DNA of 64,000 nt from Pseudomonas sp. LB-090624 (GCF_003205205.1 NZ_QJRL01000024.1:1-64000); one strand, 5' to 3'; shown: positions 7,843-17,038, numbered from the stretch's first letter. The notes: a model not told the origin generated them from the sequence alone. Made by a program: numbers and translations.

Positions 7843-9329
7843 CAGTCGATTACCCGTCCCTTGAGGGCGAACAGGCCTTGCGGGCGCTTCTGGATGAACA
7901 GAATGATCAACGCAAGGATAAGGATCTTGCCGAGTACCGCACCGATCTGCGGCTCCAGCAGCTTGTTGGCGATGCCGAGGCCGAAGGCGGCCCAGAGGCT
8001 GCCGGCCAGTTGCCCGACACCGCCAAGCACCACCACCAGGAACGAGTCGATGATGTAGCTCTGGCCCAGGTCCGGACCGACGTTGCCGACCTGGCTCAGG
8101 GCCACGCCGCCAAGCCCGGCAATGCCTGAACCAAGGCCGAAGGCGAGCATGTCGACGCGCCCGGTGGACACCCCGCAGCAGGCTGCCATGTTGCGGTTCT
8201 GGGTGACGGCCCGCACGTTGAGGCCCAGCCGCGTGCGGTTGAGCAGCAGCCAGGTCAGCAATACCACGGCCAGGGCGAAGCCGATGATGACCAGGCGGTT
8301 GTATGGCAGCACCAGGTTTGGCAACAGCTGGATGCCGCCCGACAGCCACGCCGGGTTGCTGACCTCGACGTTCTGCGCGCCGAACAGCAGGCGGATGGCC
8401 TGGATCAGGATCAGGCTGATACCCCAGGTGGCCAGCAGGGTTTCCAGCGGGCGGCCGTATAGGTGGCGGATCACGGTGCGCTCCAGTGCCATGCCGACCC
8501 CAGCACTGACGGCGAAGGCTACCGGCAGGGCGATCAGCGGGTAGAACTCGATGGCGCCTGGCGCGTAGCGCTGCATCAGCACCTGGACCATGTAGGTGCT
8601 GTAGGCACCGAGCATCAGCATTTCGCCATGGGCCATGTTGATCACCCCGAGCAGGCCGAAGGTGATGGCCAGGCCGAGCGCCGCCAGCAGCAGGATCGAA
8701 CCCAGCGACAGCCCGCTGAAGGCCTGGCCGAGCAGTTCGCCGACCAGTAACTTGCGCTGCACCTGCGCCAGGCTGGTTTCGGCGGCTGTGCGCACGCCCG
8801 CGTCGGTTTCCGCGCCTGGTTGCAGCAGCGCCTCAAGGCGGGTACGGGCCAATGGGTCACCGGTTTCACCCAGCAGGCGCACAGCGGCCAGGCGCACTGC
8901 TGGCTCGCTGGCGCCCAGCTGCAGGTTGGCCAGGGCCAGGCCGAGGGCAGCCCGCACCGCAGCGTCCGGCTCGGCGGCGAAGCGCCGGTCGAGGAAGGCC
9001 ATTTGCGCGGGTTGTGCGCTTTTCTGTAGTTGCTGGGCCGCGGCCAGGCGGGTGTCGCTGTTGTCGCTGAGCAACTGATGGCTGGCCAGGGCGTTGTCGA
9101 TCAGGCCGCGCAGGCGGTTGTTCAGGCGCACCTTGCGGGTGTCGTCGGCGGCGATGCGGCCCTGGCGCAGGTTGTCCAGCAGCGGCAGGCGCCCGGCATC
9201 GGGTTGTGCTGCCCAGCCTTCGAGCAGGCTGGCTTGCTCGGCGGGCTTGGCGGTGAGAAAGAATTCGCCCTCGCTGGCCTGGGTGGCCATGGGCAACAGC
9301 AGAAGCAGGGTGAGCAGCAGTCTGAGCAT
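7842..9329 (-). CDS. urtB: UrtB, urea ABC transporter permease
   Basis: A 495-residue LivH-like permease. It starts with a cleavable signal (MLRLLLTLLLLLPMATQASE) and a soluble periplasmic region of about 180 residues rich in helical repeats, a hallmark that separates UrtB from LivH. The membrane domain follows from about residue 200, with INMAHGEMLMLGAYSTYMVQ as the conserved motif. It is separated from urtA by 110 bases that contain a REP pair. Confidence 0.93.
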   Translation of the reverse strand: MLRLLLTLLLLLPMATQASEGEFFLTAKPAEQASLLEGWAAQPDAGRLPLLDNLRQGRIAADDTRKVRLNNRLRGLIDNALASHQLLSDNSDTRLAAAQQLQKSAQPAQMAFLDRRFAAEPDAAVRAALGLALANLQLGASEPAVRLAAVRLLGETGDPLARTRLEALLQPGAETDAGVRTAAETSLAQVQRKLLVGELLGQAFSGLSLGSILLLAALGLAITFGLLGVINMAHGEMLMLGAYSTYMVQVLMQRYAPGAIEFYPLIALPVAFAVSAGVGMALERTVIRHLYGRPLETLLATWGISLILIQAIRLLFGAQNVEVSNPAWLSGGIQLLPNLVLPYNRLVIIGFALAVVLLTWLLLNRTRLGLNVRAVTQNRNMAACCGVSTGRVDMLAFGLGSGIAGLGGVALSQVGNVGPDLGQSYIIDSFLVVVLGGVGQLAGSLWAAFGLGIANKLLEPQIGAVLGKILILALIILFIQKRPQGLFALKGRVID

Positions 9330-9360
9330 GCGGGTAGTCCTGGTAATCGGTGGTCGATTC

Positions 9361-9414
9361 TTCGCGGGACAAGCCCGCTCCCAGAGGCCTGTGGGAGCGG
9401 GCTTGCCCCGCGAA
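9361..9414. repeat. REP inverted pair between urtA and urtB
   Basis: The 23-base arms 9361-9383 and 9392-9414 are complementary apart from one position and are separated by eight bases. The core is GCGGG-CAAGCCCGCTCCCA, the P. putida REP consensus. Its place inside an operon, just after the binding-protein gene, suggests a role in mRNA end protection or partial termination. Confidence 0.85.
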
Positions 9415-9439
9415 TGGGCTGCAAGGCAGCCCCATGCAC

Positions 9440-10705
9440 TCAGTTACCTTTCACCGCATAGTCCGGACGCTTGTCGTTGCCCGGAATGAACGGGCTCCAT
9501 GGTTGCGCCCGCAGCGGCTGCTCGGTTTCCCACACCACGCTGAACTGCCCGTCATCCTGGATTTCGCCGATCATCACCGGTTTGTGCAGGTGGTGGTTGG
9601 TCTTGTCCATGGTCAGGGTGAAGCCCGACGGCGCCTTGAAGCTCTGCCCGGCCAGTGCTTCGCGGACCTTGTCAACGTCGGTGGACTTGGCTTTCTCGAC
9701 AGCCTGGGCCCACATGTGGATGCCCACGTAGGTGGCTTCCATCGGGTCGTTGGTCACTGCCTTGTCGGCGCCCGGCAGACCCTTGGCCTTGGCGTAGGCT
9801 TTCCAGTCGGCGACGAACTTCTGGTTGACCGGGTTATCCACGGACTCGAAGTAGTTCCATGCGGCCAGGTGGCCCACCAGCGGCTTGGTGTCGATGCCAC
9901 GCAGTTCTTCTTCGCCCACCGAGAAGGCCACCACGGGCACGTCGGTGGCCTTCAGGCCCTGGTTGGCCAGCTCCTTGTAGAACGGCACGTTCGAGTCGCC
10001 ATTGACCGTGGAGATGACTGCAGTCTTGCCGCCAGCGGAGAACTTCTTGATGTTGGCGACGATGGTCTGGTAATCGGCGTGGCCGAACGGGGTGTACACC
10101 TCCTCGATGTCCTTGTCGGCCACGCCCTTGCTGTGCAGGAACGCGCGCAGGATCTTGTTGGTGGTGCGCGGGTAGACGTAATCGGTACCCAGCAGGAAGA
10201 AGCGCTTGGCGCTGCCGCCGTCTTCGCTCATCAGGTATTCCACCGCCGGGATGGCCTGCTGGTTAGGCGCGGCGCCGGTGTAGAACACGTTCGGCGACAT
10301 CTCCTCACCCTCGTATTGCACCGGGTAGAACAGCAGGCCGTTGAGCTCTTCGAATACCGGCAGCACCGACTTGCGTGACACCGAGGTCCAGCAGCCGAAC
10401 ACCACGGCGACCTTGTCCTGGGTCAGCAGCTGGCGGCTCTTTTCCGCGAACAGCGGCCAGTTGGAGGCCGGGTCGACCACCACCGGTTCGAGCATTTTGC
10501 CGTTGACCCCGCCTTTGGCGTTGATCTCGTCGATGGTCATCAGCGCCATGTCCTTGAGCGAGGTCTCGGAAATGGCCATGGTCCCCGACAGCGAATGCAG
10601 GATGCCGACCTTGATGGTCTCGGCGGCCTGGATGCTCCAGCTCAGGCCCATTGCGGCAATCGATGCGCTGAGGGTAAAGGCCTTGATCAGACTGCGACGC
10701 TTCAT
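9440..10705 (-). CDS. urtA: UrtA, urea-binding periplasmic protein
   Basis: A 421-residue periplasmic binding protein of the amide/urea (Peripla_BP_5) family. The signal peptide (residues 1-27) begins MKRRSLIKAF, with a twin arginine, so Tat export is possible. The mature start ETIKVGILHSLSGTMAISE and the motif VFGCWTSVSRKSVLPVFEE are characteristic of UrtA/AmiC-type urea and amide binders. It is first in the urtABCDE operon and is preceded by a sigma-54 promoter. Confidence 0.94.
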   Translation of the reverse strand: MKRRSLIKAFTLSASIAAMGLSWSIQAAETIKVGILHSLSGTMAISETSLKDMALMTIDEINAKGGVNGKMLEPVVVDPASNWPLFAEKSRQLLTQDKVAVVFGCWTSVSRKSVLPVFEELNGLLFYPVQYEGEEMSPNVFYTGAAPNQQAIPAVEYLMSEDGGSAKRFFLLGTDYVYPRTTNKILRAFLHSKGVADKDIEEVYTPFGHADYQTIVANIKKFSAGGKTAVISTVNGDSNVPFYKELANQGLKATDVPVVAFSVGEEELRGIDTKPLVGHLAAWNYFESVDNPVNQKFVADWKAYAKAKGLPGADKAVTNDPMEATYVGIHMWAQAVEKAKSTDVDKVREALAGQSFKAPSGFTLTMDKTNHHLHKPVMIGEIQDDGQFSVVWETEQPLRAQPWSPFIPGNDKRPDYAVKGN

Positions 10706-10756
10706 GTGCTCTCTCCGCTGAGTTTTTTATGGTGTTGGCCAAGCGGGGAGAGGCAT

Positions 10757-10772
10757 TGCAAGGGGTGTGCCT
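10757..10772 (-). promoter_or_regulatory. Sigma-54 promoter of urtABCDE
   Basis: Read leftward the bases are AGGCACACCCCTTGCA, which matches the sigma-54 pattern TGGCAC-N5-TTGCA in all but the first base. The GG and GC doublets are correctly spaced. The start site would fall near 10745, about 40 bases before the urtA ATG. Nitrogen control of urea uptake makes this biologically sensible. Confidence 0.75.
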
Positions 10773-10825
10773 AACGGCGGGATGCGCGCAATAGAGGGGT
10801 TGTGCGAGGTGTTGGGGCGTTGGTT

Positions 10826-10842
10826 GGATCCAGGTTGGTGCT
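10826..10842 (-). promoter_or_regulatory. Candidate NtrC binding site
   Basis: Read leftward, AGCACCA-ACC-TGGATCC has one perfect half of the NtrC palindrome GCACCA-N3-TGGTGC and a half-conserved second arm. It lies about 70 bases upstream of the sigma-54 -12 element, a usable distance for an enhancer. The match is partial. Confidence 0.4.
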
Positions 10843-10866
10843 TGATGGATTTACGTGCACAGGATT

Positions 10867-10885
10867 GGGGCCGCTGTGCGGCCCC
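10867..10885 (-). terminator. Hairpin downstream of cycA
   Basis: The 7-base arms GGGGCCG and CGGCCCC with a 5-base loop lie eight bases past the cycA stop. There is no strong U-run, so termination would be weak or aided by Rho. It overlaps the upstream region of urtA. Confidence 0.45.
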
Positions 10886-10892
10886 GGGGCCA

Positions 10893-12299
10893 TCAGCCGT
10901 TACGCACTGCCGTGCGCGGATGGCGCTTGCTGCGCACCCCCTGATAGGTCACCGCAAGCAGCACAAACCAGATCGGCGTCACCACCAGTGCCGCGCGGGT
11001 ATCGTCTTCCAGGCTCAGCAGCACCAGGATGAAAGCAAAGAACACCAGGCACACGTAGCACATGAAGCGCCCGCCCGGCATCTTGTATTTCGATGCCTGG
11101 TGCAGCGCCACACGGTGCTTGCGGTACTTCAGGTACGACAGCAGGATCAGCGTCCAGACGAACATGAACAGCACCGCCGAAACGGTGGTTACCAAGGTGA
11201 ACGCCTCGATCACGTTCGGCACCAGGTAGATCAGCACTGCCCCCAGCAGCAGGCAGGTGCAGGAGAAGAACAGGCCGTTGGCCGGTACCGAGCGGCTCGA
11301 CAGTTTTTCGAACGCCTTGGGTGCGTCGCCTTCCTGCGACAGCCCGTACAGCATGCGGCTGGTGGAGAACACGCCGCTGTTTGCCGACGATGCCGCCGAG
11401 GTCAGTACCACGAAGTTGATGATGCTCGCCGCTGCCGGCAGACCGGCCAGCACGAACAGCTCGACGAACGGGCTCTTGCCCGGCACCACGTCACGCCATG
11501 GGGTCACCGCCATGATCGCGATCAGCGCCAGTACGTAGAACACGATGATGCGGATCGGGATCGAGTTGATCGCCCGTGGCAAAGTACGTTCCGGGTTCTT
11601 CGCCTCTGCGGCGGTGGTACCCACCAGCTCGATGCCGACGAAGGCGAACACGGCGATCTGGAAGCCGGCGAAAAAGCCCATCAGGCCGTTGGGGAACATG
11701 CCGCCGTCATTCCACAGGTTGGCCAGCTGCGCAGTGCGCCCGCTGGGCGAGGTGAAGCCGGTGATGACCATGTACAGCCCGGTGGCGACCAGGCCGAGGA
11801 TGGCAACGATCTTGACCAGGGCGAACCAGAACTCCAGCTCGCCGAACATTTTCACCGTCACCAGATTCAACGACAGCAGGAGCGCCACGCAGGTCAGTGC
11901 CGGTATCCACTGTGGCAGGTCGGGGAACCAGAATTGCGTGTAGGCAGCGATGGCGACCACATCGGCGATGCCGGTGACCACCCAGCAGAACCAGTAGGTC
12001 CAGCCCGTGAAGTAGCCGGCCCACGGGCCGAGCAGGTCGGCGGAGAAGTCGATGAACGACTTGTAGTTGAGGTTCGACAGCAGCAGTTCGCCCATGGCGC
12101 GCATGACGAAGAACAGCATGAAGCCGATGATCATGTAGACGAAGATGATCGACGGCCCGGCCAGGCTGATGGTCTTGCCCGAGCCCATGAACAGGCCGGT
12201 GCCGATCGCGCCGCCGATGGCGATCAGCTGAATGTGGCGGTTGGTCAGGTTGCGTTGCAGATGCGGTTCATCTGGCGCTATGGGTGAGGTTTGCGTCAT
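10893..12299 (-). CDS. cycA: CycA, D-serine/D-alanine/glycine permease
   Basis: A 468-residue proton-coupled amino acid permease (APC superfamily, 12 membrane segments). Long stretches match E. coli CycA as I remember it, such as LIAIGGAIGTGLFMGSGKTI and LGPWAGYFTGWTYWFCWVVT, so the substrate call is firmer than a generic permease. The ATG at 12299 has AAGGGA nine bases upstream; the in-frame ATG at 12308 would sit directly against that same site and is less likely. Confidence 0.9.
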   Translation of the reverse strand: MTQTSPIAPDEPHLQRNLTNRHIQLIAIGGAIGTGLFMGSGKTISLAGPSIIFVYMIIGFMLFFVMRAMGELLLSNLNYKSFIDFSADLLGPWAGYFTGWTYWFCWVVTGIADVVAIAAYTQFWFPDLPQWIPALTCVALLLSLNLVTVKMFGELEFWFALVKIVAILGLVATGLYMVITGFTSPSGRTAQLANLWNDGGMFPNGLMGFFAGFQIAVFAFVGIELVGTTAAEAKNPERTLPRAINSIPIRIIVFYVLALIAIMAVTPWRDVVPGKSPFVELFVLAGLPAAASIINFVVLTSAASSANSGVFSTSRMLYGLSQEGDAPKAFEKLSSRSVPANGLFFSCTCLLLGAVLIYLVPNVIEAFTLVTTVSAVLFMFVWTLILLSYLKYRKHRVALHQASKYKMPGGRFMCYVCLVFFAFILVLLSLEDDTRAALVVTPIWFVLLAVTYQGVRSKRHPRTAVRNG

Positions 12300-12425
12300 A
12301 GGCTGCATTCCCTTGTAAAGGTCTGTCTTCTTGTCAGAGGTAGCCGGGTAGGCTAACACGCGCGTTCCAGTTCAGGGCGCGACAGATCGACTCGACTTTT
12401 GGCTAGCAGCGTCTCCCTGTGTGGG

Positions 12426-12475
12426 CCTCTTCGCGGGCGAGCCCGCGCCTACAGAAGCGGGTTTGCCCGCGTCGA
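12426..12475. repeat. REP element
   Basis: A REP core (CTCTTCGCGGGCGAGCCCGC, from 12427) is followed by a second, more degenerate GCGGGTTTGCCCGC copy in the 199-base gap between the cycA start and the PepSY gene end. It sits downstream of the copper block and may limit read-through. Confidence 0.7.
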
Positions 12476-12498
12476 GGCCCGTTCAGGCAAAGCAAGGC

Positions 12499-13866
12499 TC
12501 AGGCGTTGGCCATCTCCCGGTGGCGCCTCACCACCAGGCTATCCACCACCCACATCACCAACATCGATACCCCTACCAGCGGGAACAGCACCCCTAGCAC
12601 CAGCATCACCCCCACCGCTGCCTTCCAGCGCGGCAGGTCATGACGCAGCGGCGGCACACCCAGGCCACCCTCGGGCCGGCGCTTCCACCACATCACCAGC
12701 CCGCTCACCGAGCCCAGCATGATCATCAGGCATACCAGCAGGATGATGATCTGGTTGAACGCCCCGAACATCTTGCCTTCATGCAGCATCACCCCCAGCT
12801 CGGTGGCGCGGGCTACCGGGCTGTAGTCCTGCCAGCGCACATCCGCCAGCACCTTGCCGGTGTACTGGTCGACATGCAGGGTAGCGTCGTTGCGCGGGTC
12901 GTCCGCGAATACGGCAATGGTGAACACCCCGTCTGCGGTGGTGGGCAGGGTGACGCTGTAGCCTGGCTCGACCTGCCGCGCGGTGGCGATGTCCTCGACC
13001 TGCTGCAGGCTCACCAGCGGTGCCGCGGGCATGGCAGTAGTGGTGTGGTGCCCGGCATGCTCGGCGTGCGCGCCGGACTGCGGCATTGGCGTGTTTTCCA
13101 TTGCCCACGGCACGGTCTGGCGATGCGCACTGTTCAGCTCCCGGGCCTGCTGGTCCGACTTGGGCACGTCGTTCCACATGGCTGCCGGGAAGCGGTTCCA
13201 CAGATCGGCGTACTGCTTGCCCCACAGGCCGGTCCAGGTCATGCCGCTGAGCAGCATCAGCAACAGCAGGGCCGATCCCCAAAAACCGGTTACCGCGTGC
13301 AGGTCGCGCCACAGCAGCCGGCCGCGTGCCGATAGCCGTGGCCACAGCACGCCAGCACCATTGCGCCCGCGTGGCCACCACAAGTACAGGCCCGACACCA
13401 CCAGCACGATGCCCCAGCCTGCGGCCAGTTCCACCAGGCGGTCACCCAGCGTGCCGACCATCAGCTCGCCATGCAGGGCACGGGCGATGGCCTGCAGGTT
13501 CTGCTTGCCGTCCTGCTCGCCGAGCACCTTGCCACTGTAAGGGTCGACGAACACATTCAGCTCGCGGCCACCGTCATGCACCACGAACTGCGCGCTGCGC
13601 TCGGCGTTCAGCGGTGGCAGGTACTGGCCGACATGGCCCTTGGGGTAGGCCTGGCGCACTTCGGCCAGCATCAGGTCGGCGCCCTGTCGATGGTGGCCGG
13701 CCTCGACCACCATCAGGTCGCGGTACAGCAGCGGGTCAAGCTGCGGCTTGAACAGGTAGATGATCCCGGTGATCGCCAGCAGGATCATGAACGGGGCCAC
13801 GAACAGCCCCGCATAGAAGTGCCAACGCCAGGCCAGGTTATAGAAACTGATGCGTGTTCCTCTCAT
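12499..13866 (-). CDS. PepSY-domain membrane protein (PiuB-like)
   Basis: A 455-residue PepSY-associated TM protein. Four main hydrophobic segments are seen (about residues 14-36, 145-165, 195-215 and 370-430), with two periplasmic PepSY-like regions carrying VFVDPYSGKVLGE and LHVDQYTGKVLADV. A central His/Met stretch (MPQSGAHAEHAGHHTTTAMP) could bind copper. Relatives are usually next to siderophore or metal TonB receptors and may reduce or move the metal at the inner membrane. Here it follows the OprC receptor by 57 bases as the last gene of the copper block. Confidence 0.85.
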   Translation of the reverse strand: MRGTRISFYNLAWRWHFYAGLFVAPFMILLAITGIIYLFKPQLDPLLYRDLMVVEAGHHRQGADLMLAEVRQAYPKGHVGQYLPPLNAERSAQFVVHDGGRELNVFVDPYSGKVLGEQDGKQNLQAIARALHGELMVGTLGDRLVELAAGWGIVLVVSGLYLWWPRGRNGAGVLWPRLSARGRLLWRDLHAVTGFWGSALLLLMLLSGMTWTGLWGKQYADLWNRFPAAMWNDVPKSDQQARELNSAHRQTVPWAMENTPMPQSGAHAEHAGHHTTTAMPAAPLVSLQQVEDIATARQVEPGYSVTLPTTADGVFTIAVFADDPRNDATLHVDQYTGKVLADVRWQDYSPVARATELGVMLHEGKMFGAFNQIIILLVCLMIMLGSVSGLVMWWKRRPEGGLGVPPLRHDLPRWKAAVGVMLVLGVLFPLVGVSMLVMWVVDSLVVRRHREMANA

Positions 13867-13923
13867 GGGAACCTCCTGTTTGACCAGCTGATGGGCGCAC
13901 CCGAAGATGCGCCCGGGTTGTTG

Positions 13924-15990
13924 TCAGAAGCTGAAATCGACCTTGGTCCACACGGTCCTGCCTGGCTCGTTGACCGGCTGTGGATCGGTTGCCGGGTAGC
14001 CGAACCCGGCATTCCCGGCCAGGTTCAAGTGCTCGGCGTAGGTTTTGTCGAACAGGTTGTCGACCCCTGCGCTGAGCTTGAGGTTGCTGTTCACCTTGTA
14101 GGCGCCGTTCAGCGAAAACACGCCGAAGCCGGCGCTCTTGTCGTAGTCCTTGCCAACCACGTTGCCTTGGTTTTCGGCGATGCGATTCTGCGCCGCCACC
14201 AGCCGCCACAGCGCGCCGACGCTCCATGCGTCACGGCTGTAGGTCAGGCCCAGGCGGCTTTCCAGCGGTGGCATTTGCGGCAGTGCCTTGCCGTCGCTGC
14301 TGTTCTTGCCCCAGGCGTAGGCCAGCGTGGCGTCTGCCTTCCAGTTTTCCGTCAGCTGGTAGGCTGCGCCCAGCTCGCCACCCATGATGCGGGCGTCGAT
14401 GTTCTGTGCCTGCGAGGTGCTCATGCCCATCATGCCGGTGCGGTAGTCGAACAGGATGTAGTTGCGGATCTGCCCGACATAGCCCGAGGCCCAGGCCTCC
14501 AGACGCTCGGTGCGGTACTGGATGCCGAAGTCGAGCTGGGTGGTTTTCTCTGGCTTGATGCTGTCGAAGGCATTGACCGAGCCGGCAGGGCCTTGGTCCG
14601 GGGAGAACAGCTCCCAGTAGTCAGGGAACCGTTGAGCATGGCCAAGCCCGATGTAGGTGGTGGCGGGGAGCGCCGCCAAGTCGTGCTCGTAGCGCAGGAA
14701 GCCGCTGGGCAGGGTGTCGGCACGGGTGTTGCCGTTGGTGGCGCTGTCATCGCGGAAATCCTTGGCCGAGGCGCGGTCCAGCCGTGCGCCGGTGATCAGC
14801 CGATCCGTGCCAGTGGCGTACCACGTCAGCTCGCCGAATGCACCGTAGTTGTGGAAGTCGGCGTCCTTGTCCCAAGGCTGGTTCTTGTAGGTGTCAATAC
14901 CCATGGCACTGCGTGCGCGGTGTTCGTTGGTCTGCGCATCGATGCCGCTGATCAGCTGCACGTCAGCCCAGCGCCATGTGGCCTTGATACGCGCGCCCAT
15001 GGTGCGGCGGTCGACTGCGGCGGCCATGGGGCCGGCCATCATGCCGGTGCCTGACGGCGTGCGCAGGCTGTAGTTGTCCATCACGTGGTCGGCGTAGTTG
15101 TAGTAGACCTGGGCCTCGACCTTGTCCAGCACCTCGCCGAGGTTGGACTTTTCGAAGCGCAGGCCCAGGCTTTCGCGCTTGAACTGCGAGCCGTCCATGC
15201 CGCGCCCGGCGTAGCGGGCTTCGCCATCGCCTTTGCCGGCGGTCAGCTCCAGCAGCGTGTCCTGGTCGGGCGTCCAGCCCAGCGCGACGTCGCCGTTCCA
15301 CTTGTCCCAGCGGGATGGCAGGGTGTCGTGGCTGCCGTCATGGTAGTCGTCCGAGCGCGACTGGTTACCGACGAAGCGCGCATAGGCCTGGCTGTTGCCG
15401 GCTGCGGCGTCCAGCACCTTGTCGAAACGGCCGTTGGAGCCTGCCAGCAGGCTGGCGTTGACCCGGCTGCCGAGGGTGCCGAACTTTTCCGGTTCGCGTT
15501 CGAAGAGGATGGTGCCAGCCGAGCCGCCGGGGCCCCAGATTACGCTTTGCGGGCCTTTGATGACGGTCAGCCGGTCGTAGGTTTCCGGCGAAATGTAAGA
15601 AGTGGGAGCGTCCATGCGGTTGGGGCAGGCGCCGAGCATCAGGCCGCCATTGGTGAGAATGTTCAGGCGCGAGCCAAACATGCCGCGCAGAACCGGGTCG
15701 CCGTTGGTGCCGCCGGCGCGGATCGCCGAGAAGCCGGGGATGGTCTTCAGGTAGTCGGCGCCGTCGCTGGCCGGCACCGGCTGGCGTGGGTCTTTCGGGT
15801 TGGTGACCACCGTCAGCGGTGAGCTCGGGGCCACGGCAGTGATTACCGTCGGGCTTAGCTCGGGTGCGTCGTGCGCATGGCCTTCTTGGCCAAGGTCGGC
15901 GGCCAGGGCCACGGGCGCGAGCAGCGAGCCGCAGACGGCGGCGATGGTCCCACGCAGGGACAAGGCAAAAACAGGGGTGCAGCCAGACAT
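13924..15990 (-). CDS. oprC: OprC-type TonB-dependent copper receptor
   Basis: A 688-residue outer-membrane TonB-dependent receptor. A signal peptide (about residues 1-31) is followed by a His-containing segment (EGHAHDAPELSPTVITAV, probably the TonB box region), a plug domain and a 22-strand barrel ending in KVDFSF with a terminal aromatic. The plug holds Cys122-Pro-Asn-Arg-Met126 (CxxxM), and the barrel holds His302-Val-Met304 (HxM). These are the residues known to bind copper in P. aeruginosa OprC. Neighbours on both sides are copper-related, so Cu import is well supported. Confidence 0.93.
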   Translation of the reverse strand: MSGCTPVFALSLRGTIAAVCGSLLAPVALAADLGQEGHAHDAPELSPTVITAVAPSSPLTVVTNPKDPRQPVPASDGADYLKTIPGFSAIRAGGTNGDPVLRGMFGSRLNILTNGGLMLGACPNRMDAPTSYISPETYDRLTVIKGPQSVIWGPGGSAGTILFEREPEKFGTLGSRVNASLLAGSNGRFDKVLDAAAGNSQAYARFVGNQSRSDDYHDGSHDTLPSRWDKWNGDVALGWTPDQDTLLELTAGKGDGEARYAGRGMDGSQFKRESLGLRFEKSNLGEVLDKVEAQVYYNYADHVMDNYSLRTPSGTGMMAGPMAAAVDRRTMGARIKATWRWADVQLISGIDAQTNEHRARSAMGIDTYKNQPWDKDADFHNYGAFGELTWYATGTDRLITGARLDRASAKDFRDDSATNGNTRADTLPSGFLRYEHDLAALPATTYIGLGHAQRFPDYWELFSPDQGPAGSVNAFDSIKPEKTTQLDFGIQYRTERLEAWASGYVGQIRNYILFDYRTGMMGMSTSQAQNIDARIMGGELGAAYQLTENWKADATLAYAWGKNSSDGKALPQMPPLESRLGLTYSRDAWSVGALWRLVAAQNRIAENQGNVVGKDYDKSAGFGVFSLNGAYKVNSNLKLSAGVDNLFDKTYAEHLNLAGNAGFGYPATDPQPVNEPGRTVWTKVDFSF

Positions 15991-16056
15991 AATGATTCCA
16001 GTCGATCAGTCATGAGTCAGCGCGAAGCCTCCTGGCTCCGTGCGCAAAATGTGCTT

Positions 16057-16485
16057 TCAGACGCTGATCGAGGAAGGTGGGGCGCGGCTGCGCGCACCGG
16101 GGAATACAGCCTGCCTGGCATGGCCCTGGTGCGTTGCGGCAAACAGGTGGCTGGTGGGGGCAAGGCCGCCGGCGCTTAGCGGGCTCAGGGCCTGGGGCAA
16201 GGCCGGGCAATTGAACAACAGGCTGCAGTAACCGCATTTTTCCCACATCACGTGCAACTGGCCATCGCTGCCGTGGCCGTGATGTGCGTCGCCGTGCTGA
16301 TGGGCTGCCGTCATCGGCATGTCCATCGGCATGCCCATGCCAGCGTGGTGGTCCATCGGCATCGACTGGGAAATCAGCGGGCCGATGAAGATCATCCACA
16401 TGGCGAACAGGCTCAGCCATCCGCCACCGGCGCGCCTGCGGTCAGGGCGGGTGGTACGGCGGGTGCTGTTGCGCGGCAGGCTCAT
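16057..16485 (-). CDS. DUF2946 protein, His/Met-rich
   Basis: A 142-residue small membrane-anchored protein. One hydrophobic segment (about residues 22-42) precedes a His/Met-rich stretch including DHHAGMGMPMDMPM and HQHGDAHHGHG, then a cysteine cluster (KCGYCSLLFNCP) typical of DUF2946. The composition points to copper binding in the periplasm. It lies between the PCu(A)C gene and oprC in the same direction. DUF2946 function is not established; a metal-handling role is inferred from residues and context. Confidence 0.8.
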   Translation of the reverse strand: MSLPRNSTRRTTRPDRRRAGGGWLSLFAMWMIFIGPLISQSMPMDHHAGMGMPMDMPMTAAHQHGDAHHGHGSDGQLHVMWEKCGYCSLLFNCPALPQALSPLSAGGLAPTSHLFAATHQGHARQAVFPGARSRAPPSSISV

Positions 16486-16507
16486 GGCGAGTGCCTGTGA
16501 GCAGGTG

Positions 16508-16993
16508 TCAGTGCGCGTGTTCGTGGGCTTGCGGCTGGTCCGTCGGCGCCTGCTTCTGCACGGCCACTTCGACGGTCACATCGCCGGCTTTTTCGAAGTG
16601 CAGCGTCAACGGGAAGCGCTTGCCATCAACGAGCAGGCTGCGGTCCTTGGGCTGCATCAGCATCACGTGGTAGGCACTGGGGGCGAAGGTCAGGTCCTTG
16701 CCGGCGGGCACCGCCACGCTCGGTACCTGCTGCATCTTCATGGCGCCGCTGGCGCTCATCGCGTGTTCATGCAATTGCGCATCATCGGTGATGGGGCTGT
16801 CGACGCTGAGCAGGCGGTCATCGGCCTGGCCATTGTTGTGCACCACGAAATAGGCCGCCACGTTGGGGGCGTTGGGCGGCAGCTGCAGTGACCAGGGATG
16901 GGCAATGTGCAGGTCACCCACGCTGTATTCATGGGCATTGGCAAAGGCGCCAGGCAGCAGCAGGGCGGCCATGACGAGGGCGTGCTTGAGCAT
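16508..16993 (-). CDS. PCu(A)C periplasmic copper chaperone
   Basis: A 161-residue exported protein. The signal peptide (about residues 1-20, ending AFANA) is followed by the PCu(A)C cupredoxin-like domain with its Met/His ligands: LHEHAMSASGAMKM followed by YHVMLM, fitting H(M)X10MX21HXM. A His-rich tail (HEHAH) ends the protein. The family binds Cu(I) and delivers it to the CuA site of cytochrome oxidase or to other partners. It lies 22 bases upstream of the DUF2946 gene. Confidence 0.92.
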   Translation of the reverse strand: MLKHALVMAALLLPGAFANAHEYSVGDLHIAHPWSLQLPPNAPNVAAYFVVHNNGQADDRLLSVDSPITDDAQLHEHAMSASGAMKMQQVPSVAVPAGKDLTFAPSAYHVMLMQPKDRSLLVDGKRFPLTLHFEKAGDVTVEVAVQKQAPTDQPQAHEHAH

Positions 16994-17038
16994 GGTGAAT
17001 CTCCGTTCTGTTCAGGTTCAGGCAGACAGCGTAAGAAC

